A stretch of 35,591 bases of DNA from DASSFZ01 sp035693785. Its GTDB lineage: Bacteria > Chloroflexota > Anaerolineae > Fen-1058. Under the pieces are notes generated by a model that did no database searches, was not told the origin of the DNA, and worked only from the letters and a program-made list of their open reading frames with translations. The position numbers were made by a program, and so were the translations under genes. The stretch covers positions 1-35,591 of the forward strand of contig DASSFZ010000565.1 in NCBI GenBank assembly GCA_035693785.1, read 5' to 3'. How positions within the stretch are numbered: the stretch's first letter is position 1; the number at the start of each line of letters is the position of its first letter. Below, in pieces: positions 30,727 to 35,591 of this stretch.

Positions 30727-33700
30727 ATGAGGGAAGCTGTTCCTATCATATGGACTAAACTTCGTCCGCCGCTCCTGCGCCAGAGTACGTTCCCGCGCGA
30801 GCGGCTGGAAGCGCTCATGCGCCAATGCGTGACGCGACGGCTCACGCTCGTGTGCGCTGCGCCCGGCTACGGCAAGACCACGCTCATCGCCAGTGGGTTG
30901 TCCGGGATGGGCCTGCCGCTCGTCTGGTACAGCCTCAGCCGGAGCGATCGCGACATTATCACGTTCTACTCCTACCTCGCCGCCGGCTTCGACCACGAAT
31001 GGCCCGGCTTTGCCGACGTGGTGCGGTCGTCATTCGCTCCCGGCGCGAGCGTGCAGACCCGGCCGGCGGCGTTTGTCGCCGCCGGTGTCAACCATCTTGC
31101 CTCTGCCGCTGCCGGCGATTTTCTCGTCGTCCTCGACGATTTTCAACTGGTGGATCAAGTTCCCGAGATCGCCGAGACGCTCGATCTCTTGATTTGTCAC
31201 GCCCCGCTGCAGGCGCATTTTGTCATTGCCACGCGCGCCGCGCCCGCCATCTCGTCCCTGCCTCGCCTGCGCGCGGAAGGCGAAGCGGTGGAAATCGCCG
31301 AAGCCGATCTGACATTCAGCCCGGACGAAGCGGCCACGCTCTTCGCGCAGTCGCTCCACCTGAGCCTGCCCGATCCGGTTGTGGCGGCGCTCACCGAGCG
31401 GACCGAAGGCTGGGTGCTGGGCTTGCTGATGGCGGGCCAATCCATGAAAGGGCGCGGCAGCCCGGCGGCCGGCGGCCCTCTGCCCGAATCGGCGGCCGAT
31501 CGCCGGATGTTATTCGAGTATCTCTCCGAGGAAGTGATGCGCCAGCAGCCGCCCGCCATGGCGGATTTCCTCACCAGTTCGGCCATCCTATCGCGCCTGG
31601 AACCGGCTGAGTGTGACACGGCGCTCGGCCGCTCGGACTCGGCCTTCCGGCTGCGCCAGGTGGCGCAGCACTGCCTCTTCGTCGTCCGCACCGACGACGG
31701 CTGGCTGCGTTATCATCGCCTGTTCCGGGAGTTCTTGCTGCAGCTTCTCGCCGGCGACGCGGAGCGGGTGGAAGCGCTGCATCGTCGAGCGGCGGCGTAC
31801 TTCCAAGAGAAGCACGACTTCGAAACGGCCATCTCTCACTGGCTGGAGGCGCGCGACCACCGCCAGGCAGCGGCGCTCATCGTCTCTGTGTCGGCCGAGA
31901 TGCTTCACGCCGGCCGCCTCGACACGCTGGGGTTCTGGCTCAGCCAGATTCCAGAGAGCGGGTTTGCCGAATTCCCGGAGCTGCGGGTGTGCCAGGGACA
32001 GATGTGCGAGGCGTGCGGCCAGTGGGATCAGGCGCTGGAATACTACGAGCGGGCGGCGCAGGCCTTCACCGCGCGCGGTGACCTGCTAGGCTTGAGCGAC
32101 GTCCTGCAAAGCAAAGGACACATCCTGAACTGGCGCGAAGGCAAGCATGCCGAGGCCGAGCGGCTGCACCGCGAGGCGCTCAGTTACTTGAGCGACGAGC
32201 ACTGGCGCAAGCGCGCCGCTCTGCTGGCCAGCCTGGCGCGCGACCAGCTTTCGGCAGCGAACACGACCGCCGCGCAAACGCTGTATCGCGAGGCGCTCGC
32301 GATTTACGAAGCGGAGGCCGACCGGCAAGGCCAACTCGACACGCTGCTCAACCCAGGCTCGTGGCTCTTCCACAGCATGGGTGACTTTTCGCAGGCGCTC
32401 GCCGTCTTGCGCCGCGCCGAGCGGCTGGCCTCTGACTTAAACAGCTCGCGCCAGCTCGCCGAAGCCTACAATAACATCTCGCTGAATTTGTACTTTCTGG
32501 GGCGGTATGGCGAGTCGCTGGCATTTGCCAAGCAGGCTCTTGAGCTGAGCCGCGAATTGGGAGATCTCCATAACGAAGCCTTTGCGCTCCTCAATCAGGC
32601 CAACGCATTGGAGTCGACGTGCGGGATGAGCTATGTTGAGCTCTATCGCCAGTGCCAGCGCGCACTGCACATGGAGCAGGCGCTCGGCAATCGTCGCTAT
32701 GTCATCGCCACGCTGGTCTTTATGATGATCCTCGCCCGGCGCGGCGGCGATAGCTCCGAGGCGGTCCAGCGCGGGCAGCAGGCGCTGGCGCTGGCTGCCG
32801 AGCGCGGCCTGCGTTGGCTGACAGGTTTCGTTCTGGTCCAACTGGGCGCGGCGCAAATCTGGATCGACCCAGCCGAAGCGCGCGCCCGGCTGGTGGAAGC
32901 GCTGCACATCTTCGGCGATGGTGAAGATCAGTATCACTTGACGGTGGCTCACTTCTGGCTGGCCGTGCTCTACCAGTCCGAGAATAATCCGGCCTATCTC
33001 GATCACCTCCGCGAATGCCTGCGGCTGGCGGTGGGGCACAATTACGACTATTACTTTCGGGGCGAGGCGCAAGCGGCCATCCCGCTGTTGGCGGCTGCGT
33101 TGGAGCACGACCTCTGGCCCTCCTACGTCACGCCGATACTGGTGGCGTTTGGCTCTCGCGCCGCCGCCTCGCTCAGTTCTCTGCTCTCAAACGCGAGTCC
33201 AGAGGCGCGGCGACGTGCTCATGCGGTGCTTGAGGAGATGGGGGTATCTGCGACGCCGCCCGCGGCGCGGGCGTCGAAGCCCTCACCCAAGCAAGCGCCT
33301 GTGCCGCTTTTGACGATTCGCGGTTTCGGTAACTTCAGCCTGTGGTGCGGCTCCCGTATCGTGGAAGAGCGCGAGTGGGGACGCCGCAAGAGTAAGCGGC
33401 TGCTGAAGTATATTGTGCTCAGTCCAGATCATACTCTCTCAAAGGATGCTGCGACCGACATGCTGTGGGGCGACGCCGATCCCCAGTCGGCGAACGCCAA
33501 CTTCTATCGCACGCTATACAACCTGCGGCGCGTGCTGGAGCCGATGTCACCCCATTCACACTCGCATTACATCGCGCTCGAAGGCGGCTTGCTGCGCCTG
33601 GTCTCAGAGTGCGTGCACAGTATTGACGTGGACGAGTTCGTGCGCGGGGTAGAAGCAGGGCGCCGCGCGGCGCGGTCGGGTGACCCGGCTGCGGGGGATC

Positions 33701-34080
33701 ATTTGTCCGCCGCCGTTCGCCTTTATGCCGATGATCTTTCGACCGACGATCTCTACGACGACTGGCTGCAGCCGTGGCGCGAGCGGCTTCGCAATCAGTA
33801 CCTTGACGCGCTGTGCGATCTGGCCGATCTGGCGGCTGGGGCGGGCCAGCTCGATCTGGCTATCCAGTATTTACGGCAGGCGTTTCGAAAAGATAACACC
33901 TATGAGGCGGCCTGCCTGAAATTGATGCAGGCTCTGGCGCGGAGTGGACAGCGCGCCGAAGCGCTGCAGCATTACAGTGCCTGTGAAAAAGCGCTGGCCG
34001 AACTCGGCCTGCCGCTCTCAGACGAGCTGCTCGCTGCGCGGCGAGATTTGCTCGCAGGGCCGATGCCTCTCCCCGGTTAG
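30727..34080 (+). CDS. MalT/STAND-type ATPase regulator with TPR repeats, winged helix and BTAD domain
   Basis: 1117 residues. The N-terminus (KLRPPLLRQSTFPRERL) and Walker A APGYGKTT at 45-52 are those of the MalT-like STAND ATPases. FLVVLDDFQLVD at about 129-140 is the Walker B region. A long TPR-like helical part spans about 370-830. The C-terminus has an OmpR/PhoB-like winged helix from about 860 (LLTIRGFGNFSLWCG), then a BTAD domain to the end (DVDEFVRGVEAGRRAAR, then repeats ending LGLPLSDEL). Members are signal-sensing transcriptional activators, often with a sugar or peptide ligand. It sits last in the catabolic series and could control it. ATG 30727 is used. Placing the DNA-binding domain at the C-terminus is typical of this Chloroflexota-rich type. 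Confidence 0.92.
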   Translation: MREAVPIIWTKLRPPLLRQSTFPRERLEALMRQCVTRRLTLVCAAPGYGKTTLIASGLSGMGLPLVWYSLSRSDRDIITFYSYLAAGFDHEWPGFADVVRSSFAPGASVQTRPAAFVAAGVNHLASAAAGDFLVVLDDFQLVDQVPEIAETLDLLICHAPLQAHFVIATRAAPAISSLPRLRAEGEAVEIAEADLTFSPDEAATLFAQSLHLSLPDPVVAALTERTEGWVLGLLMAGQSMKGRGSPAAGGPLPESAADRRMLFEYLSEEVMRQQPPAMADFLTSSAILSRLEPAECDTALGRSDSAFRLRQVAQHCLFVVRTDDGWLRYHRLFREFLLQLLAGDAERVEALHRRAAAYFQEKHDFETAISHWLEARDHRQAAALIVSVSAEMLHAGRLDTLGFWLSQIPESGFAEFPELRVCQGQMCEACGQWDQALEYYERAAQAFTARGDLLGLSDVLQSKGHILNWREGKHAEAERLHREALSYLSDEHWRKRAALLASLARDQLSAANTTAAQTLYREALAIYEAEADRQGQLDTLLNPGSWLFHSMGDFSQALAVLRRAERLASDLNSSRQLAEAYNNISLNLYFLGRYGESLAFAKQALELSRELGDLHNEAFALLNQANALESTCGMSYVELYRQCQRALHMEQALGNRRYVIATLVFMMILARRGGDSSEAVQRGQQALALAAERGLRWLTGFVLVQLGAAQIWIDPAEARARLVEALHIFGDGEDQYHLTVAHFWLAVLYQSENNPAYLDHLRECLRLAVGHNYDYYFRGEAQAAIPLLAAALEHDLWPSYVTPILVAFGSRAAASLSSLLSNASPEARRRAHAVLEEMGVSATPPAARASKPSPKQAPVPLLTIRGFGNFSLWCGSRIVEEREWGRRKSKRLLKYIVLSPDHTLSKDAATDMLWGDADPQSANANFYRTLYNLRRVLEPMSPHSHSHYIALEGGLLRLVSECVHSIDVDEFVRGVEAGRRAARSGDPAAGDHLSAAVRLYADDLSTDDLYDDWLQPWRERLRNQYLDALCDLADLAAGAGQLDLAIQYLRQAFRKDNTYEAACLKLMQALARSGQRAEALQHYSACEKALAELGLPLSDELLAARRDLLAGPMPLPG

Positions 34081-34166
34081 TCATTGTACCCTCTGTCACG
34101 AATCAGACCACAACCACCGGCCAATCGTCGTCAGCCGTAGGCGCGTTGAGCGCACTTTTCGCAGTT

Positions 34167-34217
34167 CCCGCCGCAGTCCAACTGCGGCGGGGGCGGACGG
34201 CAGTGCAACTGCTGTCC
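34167..34217. repeat. Two adjacent hairpins between the regulator and the glutamine-synthetase-like gene
   Basis: The first is a perfect 11-bp stem, CCCGCCGCAGT (34167-34177) with ACTGCGGCGGG (34181-34191) and a 3-base loop. The second, GGACGGCAGT (34195-34204) with ACTGCTGTCC (34208-34217), has one mismatch. Both loops begin inside AGT-NNN-ACT. They may act as a bidirectional stop or be dispersed palindromes. There is no T-run, so terminator activity is uncertain. The rest of 34081-34365 shows no convincing gene or promoter. Confidence 0.75.
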
Positions 34218-34365
34218 AAACGCTCGTAATCGGGCGGGTGCGAAAACAGGCTGAGTCGCTCATAAGGCAAATGGCTCGTCCATCTCCCGGCGGACAGGGA
34301 GAAATTTGGGAGAACTGTTTGCTAGACTGAGTTGCATTAGCCCACCACACAACGGAGGTGCTGCC

Positions 34366-35591
34366 ATGCTTGCCGAGGAGCCGACCCAAGCCCGTTCGAC
34401 TGCGGCGCACCACGCCGAATCCTCCGGCGCGAGCGCCGCCAAGGAGACTTCTCACCTCGTCGAGCCTATTCTTCGCCAGATCGAGTCAGCGCACATTCGA
34501 ACGATCAAAGTGGAGTTTCCCGATCTGTATGGCATGGCGCGGGCGAAGGCTGTGCCGGCGCGGCAGTTCCCACACGCGGTCGAGCACGGCGTTCAGTTTG
34601 CCTTTCCGACGTTCGCGCTCGATCTGGCCGGCAACCCGGCCTCCGGCACCGGCACCGCCGAGGAAACCGGCTATGCCGACATGACGGCTATCCCCGATCT
34701 CAGCACGTTCACCATTCTGCCGTGGGAGCCGCACACGGCGGCCGTGATCGCCGACCTGTATTACGGCGGCGAATCCCTGAGCCTGGCCCCGCGCAACATC
34801 CTCAAGCGCGTCGTCGCCGAATACGAGAAGCGCAACCTGCTGCCGATCGTCGGCAGCGAGCTGGAGTTCTACCTGCTCAGGCTGGACAATGGAGCGTGGC
34901 GCACCTACTCGGAAAAGCCGAGTATGGTCTACACGTGGAACAGCACCATCGACCCCGACGGCATTACGCGCAAGATATGCGAGGCGGTCGAGGAGATGGG
35001 CCATCGCGCCCTGGCAGTCAGCCACGAGTTCTTCCCCGGCCAGTTCGAGATCAACCTCGATCACGGCGAGGCGCTGGACATGGCCGACCGCACTTTCTTC
35101 TATAAGCAAGCCGTCAAGGAAATCGCCTGGCAGGGCGGGCTGATGGCAACCTTCATGGCCAAGCCGCGCTCCGATCTGGGCGGCAGCGGCTACCATCTCC
35201 ATCTGAGCGTGGCCGACCCGGAGACGCGCGCCAACCTGTTCTACGATCCAGGTGCCCCTCACGAGCTGTCCGAGATGGCGTGCCGCTTCGTCGCGGGCCA
35301 GATTGCGCACGCGCGCGGCCTCACGGCGGTCTTTGCGCCTACCGTCAACTCGTACAAGCGCTACGTCCCAGGCGCCTTCGCTCCTTACTACATCCTTTGG
35401 GGCTACGATAACCGCACCTGTTACGTGCGCATTCCGCCGGAGCGCAAAGGCGGTGCGCGTGTGGAAAACCGAACACCGGATGGTGTGGCGAATCCGTACC
35501 TGGTCTTTGCGGCAGCGCTGGCAGCCGGCCTCGACGGCATCGACCGCCGCCTCGATCCCGGCCCCCCTTACGAGGGCGATGCCTACGCGAC
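34366..35591 (+). CDS. Glutamine synthetase family ligase (gamma-glutamyl ligase type), 3' end outside window
   Basis: The gene runs 408 codons from ATG 34366 (preceded by ACGGAGG) and remains open at the window end. A 35-residue N-terminal tail precedes the beta-grasp domain. Catalytic-domain motifs follow: GSELEFYLL (metal-binding Glu near 165-167), FFPGQFEINLDHGE, GGSGYHLHLSV (the HGH-like ATP/metal site), NSYKRYVPGAFAP and YVRIPPERKGGARVENRTPDG with the substrate-loop RxE/NRTPD residues. Pattern and length fit GlnA-like enzymes that join glutamate to an amine (PuuA/GlnT type), rather than the classical ammonia-assimilating GS. It has its own leader and is probably a separate transcript. 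The substrate amine is unknown. Confidence 0.88.
   Translation, partial: MLAEEPTQARSTAAHHAESSGASAAKETSHLVEPILRQIESAHIRTIKVEFPDLYGMARAKAVPARQFPHAVEHGVQFAFPTFALDLAGNPASGTGTAEETGYADMTAIPDLSTFTILPWEPHTAAVIADLYYGGESLSLAPRNILKRVVAEYEKRNLLPIVGSELEFYLLRLDNGAWRTYSEKPSMVYTWNSTIDPDGITRKICEAVEEMGHRALAVSHEFFPGQFEINLDHGEALDMADRTFFYKQAVKEIAWQGGLMATFMAKPRSDLGGSGYHLHLSVADPETRANLFYDPGAPHELSEMACRFVAGQIAHARGLTAVFAPTVNSYKRYVPGAFAPYYILWGYDNRTCYVRIPPERKGGARVENRTPDGVANPYLVFAAALAAGLDGIDRRLDPGPPYEGDAYA

Noticed and set aside
34167..34217. Intrinsic terminator after the regulator gene
   Set aside because: The stems are good but no T-run follows either of them; reported only as hairpins.

Overview
This window most probably comes from a member of the Chloroflexota (Anaerolineae-like), but there is no rRNA or other marker gene to prove it. 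The inference rests on high GC, a solute-binding lipoprotein with a long Pro/Thr-rich linker after its lipobox, a MalT-like ATPase/TPR regulator ending in a BTAD domain, and intergenic C-run/G-run palindromes. Nearly every intergenic gap also holds tandem 7-bp word arrays. All convincing genes lie on the plus strand. No tRNA, rRNA, CRISPR array or transposase was seen, and no gene-free stretch exceeds 300 bp.

Layout. 1-3566: end of a hydantoinase A/oxoprolinase subunit, hydantoinase B, a hot-dog thioesterase and a zinc alcohol dehydrogenase. 3703-8436: an amidohydrolase, a first indolepyruvate:ferredoxin oxidoreductase pair (iorA1/iorB1) and a LeuA-like DRE-TIM synthase. 8654-15006: a Liv-type ABC importer (binding protein, two permeases, two ATPases) with a phenylacetate-CoA-ligase-like gene inserted between permease and ATPase genes. 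15077-15436: a four-helix-bundle (S23/bAvd-like) gene flanked by inverted heptamer arrays. 15524-20914: iorA2/iorB2, a canonical paaK, an MFS transporter and a C-terminal fragment resembling aldehyde:ferredoxin oxidoreductase. 20970-30664: alpha/beta hydrolase, LeuC-like dehydratase large subunit, PaaI thioesterase, an AMP-ligase fused to LeuD, hemerythrin, FAD amine/amino-acid oxidoreductase, acyl-CoA dehydrogenase, a second four-helix-bundle gene again flanked by inverted arrays, and a LeuB/tartrate-dehydrogenase-like enzyme. 30727-34080: a giant BTAD regulator. 34366-end: a glutamine-synthetase-family ligase running off the window.

How it may work together (inference). The importer would take up an amino acid or aromatic acid. 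The FAD oxidoreductase or an unlinked transaminase would yield a 2-oxo acid. The two IORs would convert 2-oxo acids to acyl-CoA with reduction of ferredoxin, and the PaaK-type ligases would activate free aryl/alkyl acetates. A complete LeuA/LeuC/LeuD/LeuB-like set, scattered through the same locus, could lengthen a 2-oxo acid by one carbon before decarboxylation, or could run a citrate-like route. Acyl-CoA dehydrogenase, thioesterases and alcohol dehydrogenase would process the products.

Three things stand out: the ligase-LeuD fusion, whose ligase half has lost the usual catalytic lysine; the dense system of heptamer arrays, often built as inverted arms and often supplying the stop codon of the preceding gene; and the fact that both four-helix-bundle genes sit inside such inverted arms.
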